From the NCBI RefSeq assembly GCF_030247185.1, contig NC_080572.1, positions 89,221,435 through 89,285,434 on the forward strand: 64,000 nt of DNA, in the 5' to 3' direction. The position numbers were made by a program, and so were the translations under genes. The notes below the pieces were generated by a model, which saw nothing but the letters and a program-made list of their open reading frames with translations, did not search any database and was not told where the DNA came from. Of this stretch, positions 41,802 to 54,329 are shown one piece after another. This DNA is from Malaya genurostris. Taxonomy: Eukaryota > Arthropoda > Insecta > Diptera > Culicidae. Position 1 is the stretch's first letter, and every line of letters starts with the position of its first letter.

Positions 41802-42320
41802 CAAAGATAATCTCAAGATAGAGTAGTCTGCGATTTCTTAGGTATCATTTGAATAGGACCCCTCGATGAGCTCGGTTCACTGTCAATTTGAGTATTTTGA
41901 AGCAAAACAACAAGTGTCTGATCACTAGATGCGTCGTAACTATGACAATGATTGTTTATGTTTGGAAAAATATCAAGTTACAGTATGAACGATATTGAGA
42001 AATTTCGCTTTATATCAGTGATTCTTAGAATAAGAAAGTGAAAACTACTTAGAACCATTGTCTAGAATTTATTTAGTTTGTTATAGCCTCATCCCATGAA
42101 GCATCAGTTGTGGCAAGAAATCATTATATGCTGAATGTAAACATATGTGTGCTTCCTTTCTAACTTGTATTGTTTCCATGGCATTTTGTCGGAACTAGTC
42201 GACGCTTGTTAACGGAGGGTCAATAAAATTACATTATTACTGAATCAACTGGTTCACGATTACTGACCCAACATTTTTCAATGAAACGTATGGAACATTG
42301 TAATCTTCAGTTTATCTTTG
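41802..42320. mobile_element. 519-bp nested MITE, 7-bp duplication GCAATAT
   Basis: Ends CAAAGATAATCTCAAGAT and ATCTTCAGTTTATCTTTG are inverted over ~20 bp. GCAATAT lies at 41795-41801 and 42321-42327. The empty site is seen in copies 1 and 2 (GGCAATATGTATT). Confidence 0.8.
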
Positions 42321-42491
42321 GCAATATGTATTAAATCTGTATCCTGCATGAAATTCGCATGGACGTATACAAATCAATACATTACAGGTAATTCTGTATG
42401 AATGGCAACTCTGTTGGTAAATGAAAAAAATAAAGACAGTCTAGATGACAGACATGATGTTTTTGATAGGGTAACGTGGCGCCATCATGAC

Positions 42492-43255
42492 CAGAGATGC
42501 CAGATATTTTTATAGAAAATCTGTATTCTTTGTATTAAAAATCTGTATTAATCTGCATTCACTAATAAAATGAAATTCTTACAACAAAATGATGCTAAGA
42601 TATGTTATTCCAATAGATTGTGGTTGTAGGATGGTAGATTTAATCAGTCATTGGCACGCTCACAAGAATTTTCAACGACGAAGTTTAATTTTTTTAAATC
42701 CACAACAATTGAATTGTAATTCCATATATTTATCTAGTTAGAAATTAATGACTTTATAATTTGACCTGGAATTTCAACGCCCAATATCCTACGTCATGTC
42801 GGTTCATACAACTCTCAGTTTGACAGTAAAGTTTCATGATGCCCTTACTTCCTTGAATAAAGTACTGTCTCTGAGCGTATTTTTTTTCCAATAAACCATC
42901 TTTTCTGTCAGTTTTTCATTCATTTGGCTTCTTCGAAATATGTTTCCACTATGTCATTGCAAAAAAATTGAATATCAGTTCAAATTGGTTTCAAATTATA
43001 ATATAAATGGATTTCACAGATTTCCATATTGATTTGTCCGTTGATTAATAGACTTTTATATCGTCACTGGAATCAAATACTAAAAGATAGCTCAGACAGA
43101 AAAGTTCATTTTTTTTCTTTCTTACTTTTTGTGAGATCTGTATAAATCTGTATCAAATTGAGGAAATCTGTATAAAATCTGTACTCTGTATTAAATCTGT
43201 ATGAGCATTTAAAAATCTGTATAATACAGATAAATCTGTATAAATGGCATCTCTG
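42492..43255. mobile_element. 764-bp hAT-type MITE, 8-bp duplication ATCATGAC, nested
   Basis: CAGAGATGCCAG and TGGCATCTCTG ends; ATCATGAC at 42484-42491 and 43256-43263. Its interior includes a fragment of the tRNA-like SINE (from CTGTCTCTGAGCG at about 42868 to 42985). Confidence 0.85.
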
Positions 43256-43349
43256 ATCATGACACATGTGAGTGGAATATTCGAAATGACCGTTAAAATG
43301 ATTGAAGAATCAAATTTGAGTGTCCTGTCTGTTAGTCTGTGCTAATAGC

Positions 43350-46300
43350 TCAAACTGGTTTTTATAGTTTACACGCGGAAATTCTATAACAAGGTTGAAC
43401 AAAGCAAAGTTTTAACCAAGTATTGACATACACCGCTTCGAAATAGTGTCGATTTATATTAAACGTAATCGATCAGTTGTGCTGATTCATCGTTAATATG
43501 GAAAATATTGTGCAATACAGCGTCCAACAGCAAGACTTTTAAAGTCCGAATAATCCATTCATGGCATTCAAAAGAAACGTATGTTTTACGGAGAAACAGC
43601 TTAACCAAATTTTCTTCAATTTTTTACATTATACAGCATCATTTAAAGAATAAAAACTCTTTTGAGAGTCACGTTGCGCAGTGAACACGATAATTCGGCG
43701 TAGACTTATCTGAAATCAAAAATGTTTTTAAGATTGCTTAAAGTACGAGTGATTCCCTCCCTTCTTCGTCGTTTTCCGCTAATTTTGAGATGAAACTGTA
43801 ATATGAAAATGAAAAAACGTAGGGGGAAGGCATTTTATACCAGGAAAGGATGGTCCAAGTTTGAAAAGAATCGGTTCAGTAGATTTTGCATGTTTGTGCA
43901 CGTATCGTGCATTTGGTTTAACTGTTGTTTTTAATCAATCGAAGGAAACGTGCGGACGGTGACCTAAGCTAATCTAAATGTCTTGAAAAAAAATTACAAA
44001 TAATTATGAGACTAACCCCCCCCCGCCTTTTCAACCTTCATAAAACAAGTTAGTCCACGGGGTTTATGAACGGTCCCTTCCAACGTCCTGACTCGCCGGA
44101 GGGCCGTCCTGAGGGCTTCTAAGCTGTTTGCCACCCCACATAACTAACATTTGCGACAGGTATTTTATATGTGGGCTTGGATATCTGTTATCTGTGGTAT
44201 CTCGATGATGATGATACCCAAGTACACGCAGAGAAATTTAGCATGTTTAAAATAACAAAACAGATTTTTTAATTTGATTTATATTCATTTCAAGCTGGAA
44301 TATGATTATTACAAGCCAATTTCTCCCTTCAACAAAAACAATGATCTCTGTTTGATTTGAATAAAAATTTTGGTCTAACCAAACCAAAAATATATTTGTT
44401 CCGGCTGAGTTTATTGTTGAAATAAACTGACTATTTTTTACATGTCAACCAAAGTTGAGTTAATGTTATCGACAATGTCCTCGTTGACTCAATCCTGCTA
44501 TACCTTTATATCAAGAAAAAACTAGGTTCAATTTATCTATGATATTATTTGTGTAATGACACAACTAAGTTTATTGTTTAAATGAACCATGTTAGTTTTA
44601 TTTCATATAAACCAGAACAATTTTTGTCTCCCGCGGAAAAAGTTTGTACGCGTTTCATAAGTAAAATTTGATCTGCTTCTCTCATTTCCTAGGGGGGTTT
44701 CAACAATTCAAGTGTATGTATTGATAATTAAGTATATGTTAGAAATTTGCATTACATTACATAATACATTTTCGTTGCAAAAAATATTTGATACAGGTTC
44801 TCTATTTTGACCGCACTGATGGATCAATTTAAATCGAAATAAAAGTAGTATAAAATATAACCTAGTAAATTTGTTTGAAAGAAATCATTTTATTATTAAA
44901 AACAAACAAAAATGTATGATTTCAACAAACAATAGCGTTAGTTGAAATAGCTAAATTTTAGGTAATTTATTTCAACTGGAATGATTGTGATTTTAAAGCG
45001 CAAGAATTCTTAACTTTATCAAAAGTTCGTTCATTCATAACAAATTTTTCAAATTAAATTCAATTCTTGACAACTGTTTGTCAAGAAATTGACGGGAACG
45101 CACAAGTGAAATATTTGTTGTTTTTATCAAAATGTCGTTTGAAACAAACTAACCCACTGAGTAAAATTGATTATATTTTGTAGTTTCAAGCAGCAATGTT
45201 TTCTATATCAAACCAGATTTTTTTATTGAAATTTCAAGAGGTGCATACAATCGAAAATGTACTAAAAAACTGGACCGACCGTATGGCGTACTGCAAGGCC
45301 AGCCGAGGCAGCCATTTGAATGAAATTATATTCCACAATTAACCGGAAAGATTGTACTTTAATATGAAAAAATAAATTTTGAAATCGGATGAACCGTTTG
45401 TGTTTTATTGCATGTTTAAAAAAAGTTACATGGCGGACTCTGTATATGCCGAAATAGCTGTATATCTCTTGTGAAGAAAAAAAATAGTGAAATTATTCTC
45501 TCCGCAAGGCAAAAACTGATAAGCCGAATTGAAAACTTCGCAATAAAAACTATTTTGCTGCCGAGTCTGCATTGCCTTGACTGCCTCATGAAATTTTAGG
45601 TCAGTGTGTGCCGTTTTCTTGATTTTTAGAAAAACAAATCAAAACTTGCAAATAAGTTGTACCAGATTTATCTGCTTGAAATTAACGTAAAACTTGCCGA
45701 CATGAGAATATTATCATAGCAGTTTCAGAAATACAGCATTACATACGCAATGACAACAAAAATCAAATCAGATAATTTGTATTCGGTTTTCATCTCGCGA
45801 AAAAATGAACAGACCTGACATCACTTTTCAATAATATTGAACGAAAAGTTAAGTTCATCATAGTTACTCTCATAGTTATACATTACCGCTTGAGCAACTT
45901 GTTCTTGCAACTAGAGCACATAGGCTCACCAAAATAATACCTACAGTGCGTATCACAAATGTCGGGTTCACTAAGATGAATGACTGAACTATATTGTTGT
46001 TTAAGTCAACTAGTTTGATAATAATTAAAACAACTATTTTGATAAAAATAAAACCAAAAATTTCCTTTTTCAATATTTACATGTTTATATTTCCTTTTAT
46101 TTAGGTAAAATAAATCATTACGTTGGGTGAACCATTTTCTTTTAAACACACTGTTACCCTCGATGCCATATTGGAAAATATTGAAGATGAATTCATTGCA
46201 GGATTTTTTCATATTAATTGAAACATCAATATGATTAAAATCGTCTGAAAAGGTGTATGAATGTTTGATAGCTCTCTTATACATATTTCAAACATTATCT

Positions 46301-47560
46301 CGATCATATTCATTAAAAAGAATAGATTGTTATTTTCATAGAAATCGATGTGCAATCCTAAAAACACGTACATTCAAAGGCGCTTGAAAAATTAAGACAT
46401 GTTTCACCATAAAAATGCAGTTCGTTGTCGATTTTCTATTTACTAAAACATACAAGATCAATTTTAAAATATGTAGTATTACCATTGATTTATGTGCAGA
46501 ACATTGTTATAGTTCCATGTTTGTGTTACGAGCAGTCAAATGTGAAACTTATTCATTAGAAATTATGTTTGCTATGTTTTTCTAAACATCAATTCAATTC
46601 TTGTTTACATTACGTAGTAGTTTCCATAAGTTCCACAATTGTTTTTTCTCTGATTTTATTACTGCCTTTGTGATGGGATCGACGCATGATTTTTTGTATC
46701 GTGACAACGGAAGAACTTAAAGATATGTTGCACAACACAGAAAATTGCGTTTTTTCCATAACACAACAGTTACAACAAAAGTAATATGAACTAATTTGAT
46801 AAATTTTTACAATCTGTAGAAAAATACACGACAGCAACTTAACGTGCTACTTGGGTACACAATCAGTGTAGAAAATACACTGTTTAATTTTCACCGTAAA
46901 TAGCTTCAGTTTAGCTTAATACGGCGTATCATTTTCATTTGATCATAAGCGCTAGCCATGCATTGCTCGATGTTGAGAAAATGTAACAATTGAATTCATT
47001 TCGAAACCGTATGGTCTCGGTGCAACGATCAGGTAGCGCAATGAGTAATATGCAGCGGTTTCAGTTGTGAGTACGAAGCACGAAAGTAAGAAAATTTATT
47101 GTCTGTGAAAAATCATAGCCGCCAATGCTCTGCCGCAATATGGGATAGACCTAAATAATAGAAACGGCTTTGCTGGAATATATGCCAAGTTGAAATGAAT
47201 TTGCAATCATGTTACGTCATATAATATGGATGGTAACGCTTTTACACCATGTTGAGACTGATGGTCCCCTTGTATAAAGTAGAATGAAGTGAAACTTGAA
47301 TTGTCTTTCCTAGGCTCTCAAAGTACAATCAGTTTGTTTGGGAGTGCTACCACTTGTTGCAAGTACGCGCTCTTCAAAGCTTTACTTGACTGAATTTAAC
47401 TGATATTATAGTCTTCAAACATATGCTTCTTCTGACAATATTAAAATATGTTGAATTGTGAATCAGTAAATTGAAACATTCTTCATTTATTCTCCAAAAT
47501 ATGCAGACTGTAATCAAATTCAATAATCATACAGTGTTGATCTATGCAGTATTAATTATC
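43350..47560. other. AT-rich intergenic DNA, no gene recognised
   Basis: 44220-45240 contains many variants of a TTGAAATAAAC / AATTTGTTTGAAA-like word, suggesting an old unclassified repeat. No conserved coding motif seen. Confidence 0.35.
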
Positions 47561-47569
47561 GTTTAGAGA

Positions 47570-48070
47570 ATTATGATTCATTCGAGTGGTTTCATCTTCC
47601 GAAAGTCAGTTCAGCTCTTTCGCTTCGCAGAAGACTTTAACTTTAACTTAGAGCAACATAGAGCCATCAACTCTAAACGGCACATGACCAATTGTGTGCC
47701 AGAAGCTTCCACAAAAATAAGGATAACAACCTGCCAAAAGAAAATCATTCTCCATCACGACAATGCGAGCTCTCACGCATCACGTCACGCCACACAAATT
47801 ACTTGTTGGTCGTTTAAAACATTAAATTCGTCGTGAAACTCTCATTTAGCCTTTAATAATTGCATTTAGCTTTTAATTAAATTGCGTGGTTAACGTTTAT
47901 CGACGCCTGAAGAAGCGATTGATGCGTTCAAAACGCATGTTTTTAAGATACTTCCTTCGGAGTGAGAAATGTGCGTCATAAATTAGATCAATAGCATGCA
48001 GAAGTGTATTGATCTTCATGAAGAACACTTCGAAAAACATTGATGCATTGAACACCTTTTGCATTCAATT
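47570..48070 (+). pseudogene. DD34D mariner relic, second type
   Basis: Reads KKIILHHDNASSHASRHATQ (second-Asp block HHDNASSH), then RLSTPEEAIDAFKTHVFKIL and CIDLHEEHFEKH. These match the C-terminus of cecropia/mauritiana-like mariners. Stops lie between the blocks and the 5' half is missing. Confidence 0.75.
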
Positions 48071-48639
48071 GTTTATCTAAAGGCATATAGAGCACATCTC
48101 GTAAGAAATATAATATAAAAGACAGACCCGTACAGAATAATGGATTCAGCCAAACATGTACTCGAAGTGCGCTTACGTTCGTCTTTCTAGCCCTAAATAA
48201 GTACGTGCGGGATCCTTCGGCAGGATATCTTTCTCATCTGCAGAATCTTGCCTTACTCTCGCACTTGCTGTTTCCGTTCGTTCAGTACAGTTTAATGTAT
48301 CATTATTATTGTCATTTATGATAATTTATATTTGTTTCATACTCCATTTTATGCGGTTTTGACTCTGTTCTGCTTCGTAGGACCTGCCGATGCGTGTTTT
48401 ATCGGCAGTGGAGTTATGACCATCACGTAACTCCTAAATCCTTTAACTCACTGTGTAGTCTGCAGGATCAACAGCCACATAATATTGTTCAAACTTTTTT
48501 CGTTTCTGTTTCTGATTTTGGGAGGGACCAGGGCCCTTCGTCTCGGTACGTGACTGAAGATAGAAGGAAGAAGCTAGAAATAAGAAGATCGAAAAAAAAA
48601 TTGTACTCGAAGAACATGTTTTCTTATATATAAATTATT

Positions 48640-49560
48640 TTTTTGGATGAGTGAGAATTGATGAGAATTTGAGTTTAGAGTGTAATGCTTACATGTGCAA
48701 AATAACAATCTGTCAAGTGATAATCGACATGTCATCCAAGCAAGAAGTGCTTTTACAAACAAATTTGTGCGTGGTTGTGGTAAATCCAGGCCAGTTCCAC
48801 AGGTGGATCGTTAATCAATTGGGAATCGATCATTCGACCGTATTCATTGTTGTAAAATCGTTCAAGGAGAGCCTGACGACCCGTGCGGTGAGCTAGCAGC
48901 GCAACAAAAGTCAAGAAAAACACCCTGAGAACGCTAGCAATATGCGGAATTACTTCAAGCAAAAAAGGTCAATTCGTCCGTCTGGTACACCCAACAGGCA
49001 ATAAACCGTATTCCATGTCTTCAAGGTAACGAAGTGGACTAATATAGAACCAAAATAAAGGAATACGAAGGTGGTTGAAGCAGCCGAAATGCATCGTAAT
49101 GAACGACGAGACGTACATTAAAGTGAACACCTAGTAGATCTTTCGCATGAAGTTTTTTGTAGGTAAGTCCTGCTTTGATTTTCCGGAACAGTTTTGACGA
49201 AGAAGGTCGAAAAATTTACCAAACAATACTTGGCGTGACATGCAACATACAAAGTAGAATGCCACCGTAAATTCCTTTTGCCCTTCCTACAAAGGTGGCA
49301 CTCTGTTTTGGCGGGATCTGGCATCGTACCGTTATGCAAAACTGGCGATGGAGTTTTACGAATACGAGAGAATAGGGTAATTATGAAGAGAACGCTTCAG
49401 AAAACAAGAAAAGTCTTCAGAAACGACAAGGATTTGAAGAAGAAAGAGGAGACGAGAGTGTGTTAGAAATATGGCAGTGTGGCACCGAATTTAATGGCTA
49501 GTGTTGAACGTTCGGACGTTTATCCTAGGTACGTAGCACAAATCAACTTTCCAAAAAATA
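48640..49560 (+). pseudogene. ITmD37E-type mariner relic
   Basis: In order: QLGIDHSTVFIVVKSFKESL, WLKQPKCIVMNDETYIKVNT (first Asp), FWRDLASYRYAKLAMEFYE (second Asp, as FWPDLASCHY), KTRKVFRNDKDLKKK and PNLMASVERS. Many stops. Confidence 0.72.
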
Positions 49561-49639
49561 TAGCAAATATGTGTCTATTTATTCTCTGAGAGTTTCAAAA
49601 ATATTTAAAATTGGTGCATTTTTGGTGATCATTTTTGTC

Positions 49640-50240
49640 TGTTGCATTTTTTCAATTTAAACATGAAAGTTCGTGAGAGTGTTCACGATTTATAGTCTAG
49701 CAACAAAAATGAACTACGCAGTGGCGGCTGAATACATTAAAAAGTCGGCTTTGCTTGTCAAGAAGTGTGTGCAGTAGTTTAATGAGTCAAAAACCGTCGA
49801 TGACCTTTCAATTTGTGATTCGTTAGGAAAACTGACTAAAAATGAAAAAGAACGAATTGTAGTTTTGTTTTCGCCCAATCCTGGCTTATCCTTACGTTAA
49901 GGACAAGCGAAATTGCGGAGTACCGTTAAAAAAACACTCTTGTCTGAACGTTACGCGGTCAAACGGCTTGCTGAATATAAATGGGAATAATGCATTGTGA
50001 CGCTTGATTGGCCTTCGAAATCGTCTGATGCAAATCCCATCGAAAAGGCCTGAGCATACACTAAGCCGAAGCTCCGTTGAAAACGTGTTCACTCTATGAA
50101 GCAGCTCTTCTGATAAATTCGACTCATTTGGAGGGCACTTCGCCCCAAATGAGATGAAAATATAGTGGAAAGTATGTCTCGGAGATGCCAAGCAATAATT
50201 TATGCTGGTGGTGATTGGACTTACTATTAAACTGAAAGCG
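49640..50240 (+). pseudogene. Tc1-type transposase relic with internal deletion
   Basis: N-terminal FNESKTVDDL, KLTKNEKERIVVLFSPNPGLSLR (helix-turn-helix region) is followed directly by LDWPSKSSDANPIEKA, the third-acid block DxNPIE, and ESMSRRCQAIIYAGGDW at the C-terminus. The first two catalytic Asp blocks are gone. Confidence 0.75.
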
Positions 50241-50279
50241 CGTTAGCTCAGAATATATTTAATGTATGTCATTAAACTA

Positions 50280-51520
50280 TTATTGTTTGCTTTTCTCATA
50301 CAGAAAGGCTATACAATCACTGTAGAAACCGACTTTTGAATCGATGTCATATACCATTCGACTCAGCTCGACGAACTGAGCAAATGTCTGTGTGTATATA
50401 TGTATGTATGTGTGTATGTGATAAATAATGTCACTCGATTTTCACAGATATGGCTGAACTGATTTTCACAAACTCAGATTTAAATGAAAAGTCTTACGGC
50501 CCCATAGATCGCTATTGAATTTTATACCGATCCGATTTCCGGTTTTGGAATTTCAGGGTGATATGGACAAAAAAAATGAAAAACATTGTCACTCACTTTA
50601 CTTAGGGATGACGTGACCGATTTTCACAAACTTGAATTTAAACGAAAGGTCTTATGGCCATATAGATTGCTATTGAGTTTTATTTCGACCCGACTTCCGA
50701 TTCCGGAATTGCAAGGCAATATGTGCGAATCTATGAGAAAATGCGTACGCGATTTTATCGGAAATTTCTCAACCTATTTCTACAAACTAAGATGCAAACT
50801 AAAGGTCTTAAAATTGTTTAAAAAGTTCTCGAAAAGTTTATCCTGATCTGACTTCCGGTTTCGGAATTACAGTGCGATTAGTGAAAATTTTCAATTTCAT
50901 GTGTATTTTTTCACAAACGATGGCGAAACGAGGTGCACATTTTTATGAAATTTACTGATAAATTCATCTAGTTGGCAGACCTTGTTAGTTGGTGGATATA
51001 TAAATCTACTTTGGGACTACTAGTACCCGGTTTCTGTTTCCAAATGCACCGGTAATAATGAAGAAAAGCTCCAAAACCAGAACTCACTACGATTTCTTAG
51101 CAACGGTTAAACCGATTTTCACAAATCATGATTCAAATTAAAGCTCTCAGTGTCTTAAAAGATATTGTGCAATTTCATCCAGATCCGACTTCCGGTTCCG
51201 AAATAATAATCCAATGAGTATCAAAACTTTCAAAATGCCATACAAAATGATGCAAAATCGGTACGTGCTGGTACGGAAGAAGAAAACGCCACCGCCTAGC
51301 ACACAGCGTGCTTTGGTCAATTTTGTATACCGTGCAGGATTGCCACATTAAAATCTATATTAACTTGACATAACTGTTTACAAATCTAAAAGGTGATGGT
51401 AGTTTTTACCAAAGAAAGTTTAATACATGTTTGAAAAAATACCTTGCCAGAAAAAATCTTTTCAAAACATAAGTAATATGAGAAAGCCATCATTACAGCA
51501 CTAGGTGGATTAAAAAGGTT
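50280..51520. repeat. family-A element with ~155-bp diverged tandem units
   Basis: Runs from a TTTCTCATACAGAAAGG palindrome to CACTAGGTGGATTAAAAAGG. Between 50434 and 51260 four to five diverged units share ACCGATTTTCACAAA, AAATGAAAGGTCTTA, TGCTATTGAATTTTAT and GACTTCCGGTTCCG. No ORF. Confidence 0.6.
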
Positions 51521-51689
51521 TTTAAATAAAGTATTCCTAAAATATGCTGGACACGCTCTTAGTTAACAGACGTTAGTACAAATTAACATTTTATTGACAC
51601 TTCTCATAATTGGAACCGCATGTCATCAAGTAACAAAACTAACAAACTGCAACACGCATCACCCTGTAACCGATGTAAAATTCCGATAA

Positions 51690-54327
51690 AAGGGTGTAGC
51701 CGGGTTTTCGTATAAAAACTGCCTCCAAACAGAATAAAAATTGACATACGCTGTTTTAAAGGGTTTATATTTGAGATGATTTTCCCAAAAATTTAACCCT
51801 TTAACTGGTGCAGTTAGGGTGGGTCTTCTGATATTCATTTTACTTAAATTTTTCAAAAACCTCTTTAGCAAAAAAATTGAAAAAATCAGGAATATTTTCG
51901 AGGATTATGGGAAACCTTTCTGATTTTTTTCAGAATTTTTCAACATGTATTTCATGTGAAAAAAATGTTTAAAATTTTCGATTTTTTTTAATCGCACTTA
52001 CAATTTTGGTACCACTCTAGATTTTACATACAAAGCAAATCATTTATGAGTACATTACGCCATAATTTTTTCAGATTTTTAAAAAATGTGGACGGGTATA
52101 ATATCACACTTTAAAAAACTAAATCATTCGGAAAAACATGCGTCTCCATCAAATTGTCATCATCCGATGGAGACGCATGGTATTTAGTCCTAAAATCATA
52201 TGTCAAATACCCTAAGAACTAAATACCATGCGTTTCCATCTACAACTTGAGCTCAGAGCTTGAGTATTGACGTAATTAATAATGAATTTTATTCCTTATG
52301 TTATTTACACACGCCCGCACGCCTGGGTCGATTTACCAAGCAATGATGCAGGGAATGCATTAGTGAACATGTGTCCCAGCGGACGGTTGTAATTCGTTTC
52401 TAACTTCAACATCTTGCGGGATAGTCTGGAGATTTCGATAGAAATGAAGTCGAAGCGTCTGCAGCAAGTCCCGAAGACCCAAAAAGAACGTATTAATTCT
52501 CATCTTCGACTTTTTATACAAACAACATGTTCTTATAAACTTAATATTTTCAGTTTTTGCTATTTTCTGAAGAGGACCCTTTTATTAAACAGTTTCAGAA
52601 AATCGTATTGTTTAATTACTTTAATCGAAATATGTATTAACTAAGAATTAATGAGAAACTGAGCTATGTAAAAAAAATTGAATTTCAAACGCTTTTGCAA
52701 ATATAGTTCATCGAATTAACTTGCACTTAGTGGTCCTTTTCTGGTGTTTCGTGGAGAACTTTTCTCACGTATCAGCTCAAGCCCTTTTATTATGTATTTA
52801 GAAGTCGTCTCCATACAGCTCAGACTATGACCACTCTTGGCCTCCATTTGATCGATCAATCTTGCTCGCTATGCTTCTTTTTTTGTTGAGCCTTCCAAAT
52901 CACTTTCAAGAACCATTTTCAAATGTCTGTTATCCTGATGACATGCCCTGCCGATTGTAGCTGCCCAATTTCAGCTGTTGGTGGATCTCCAAGCAGCTGT
53001 TGAAAACCTTGGTTTATACGCCGTTGATTAATTTCTTACGGTGACGTATTACTTTTCTTGTATCCTTATCCGCGGTCGTAAATGAATGAATACACGAATT
53101 CATGAACCACCACGATATCGTCGCCACGCACCATTTTTCGAGTGGGAAGGTGTTATATTTTAAAGCCTTTCTCTCTCATACATTTTATTTCGACGGATTT
53201 ACTGTAGGTCCGATCCCAGTTTGATTAATTCGTCTTTATGAGCTTAAGCCATCTGACTTTAGCTGTCTTGTTGACCAATTTCAGCCAACTTGGCTATTCA
53301 TACCATGTGATACAGAACGTCGACGAACATTTTACCTTAAAACTAATAGTTTTTTAGATTTCGCTTGGTTTCGAAATTAGCCCGGGTAGGCGGTTCAATG
53401 CATAGGGTGCTGGTCTTACAAGTCAGTTGTCGTATGTTCGAGCCTCGACCTGTAAGGATTCAAATTCCACAAAATGAATGTAATGCCAAAACTTTGCTTT
53501 TTGGTTTCGAAATTTCCTTTATTTTGCGCTTGGTATCTAGGAATACTTTTTTCTGCAAAAGAACTGTAATTTAATTGTCATTTAGAATTTCTACTACATA
53601 TAGTTATTATTTGATTTGAATACAATAAATATAAAATGAATTATCTGTTCATAAATAAAAACTTTAAACCGTATATTAAAACCTAAATATTTGTCAATTC
53701 ATTAGTTCTGATTCATGTTTCTCTCACTTATCCTTGCTTATGAAAATTCTTTCTTAAGCCCTGAACTCAAGTTGTAGATGGAAACGCATGGTATTTAGTT
53801 CTAAGGGCATGTGACATATGATTTTTTAACTAAATACCATGCGTCTCCATCGGATGATGACAATTTGATGGAGACGCATGCCTTTCCGAATGATTTATTT
53901 TTTTAAAGTCTGATATTATACCCGTCCACATTTTTTAAAAATCTGAAAAAATACAGCGTAATGTACTCATAAATGATTTATTTGTGATGATGTGGTACCT
54001 AAAGTGTAAGTGCGATTAAAAAAACTCGAAAATTTTAGACATTTTTTTTCACATGAAATACATTTTGAAAATTTCTGAAAAAAAAACAGAAAGGTTTTCC
54101 ATAATTCCTGAAGTATTCCTGATTTTGTTCAATTTTTTTGCTAACGAGGTTTTTGAAAAATATAAATAAAATGAAAATTAAAAGAACCACCCTTACTCCA
54201 CCAATATGGCAGTTGGAGGGTTAAAATTTTGGGAAAATCATCTCCAATATAATCCCTTTCAGACAGCGTATATCAATTTTTGTTCTGTTTGGGGGCAGTT
54301 TTTATATGAAAACCCAGCTACACCCTT
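51690..54327. mobile_element. fold-back element with 567-bp inverted arms
   Basis: 51690-52256 and 53761-54327 are inverted copies of equal length, starting AAGGGTGTAGCCGGGTTTTC / ending ...AACCCAGCTACACCCTT. Each arm contains its own hairpin (CATGCGTCTCCATC...GATGGAGACGCATG, 52137-52179 on the left). The 1.5-kb centre holds a SINE. Short frames reading out of both arms (NPATPF words) are mirror translations, not evidence of a gene. Confidence 0.75.
53379..53500 (+). mobile_element. tRNA-derived SINE, internally deleted, 14-bp duplication
   Basis: Head GCCCGGGTAGGCGGTTCAAT... with B-box ATGTTCGAGCC, then a jump from AAGGATTC to AAATTCCACAAA and a TAATGCCAAAACTTTG tail. TTGGTTTCGAAATT flanks perfectly (53365-53378, 53501-53514). 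Confidence 0.85.
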
Positions 54328-54329
54328 CA

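Larger units (their letters stand above)
41340..43341 (+). mobile_element. P-like nonautonomous element, copy 3, 7-bp duplication CTAATAG, with two nested insertions
   Basis: CTAATAG flanks at 41333-41339 and 43342-43348. Two MITEs are nested inside (41802-42320 and 42492-43255). Removing them and their target duplications leaves about 704 bp, collinear with copies 1 and 2. Confidence 0.85.

Noticed and set aside
52738..53340. Coding-looking GC-richer stretch in the centre of the fold-back element
   Set aside because: No frame carries a recognisable domain and stops occur in all frames.
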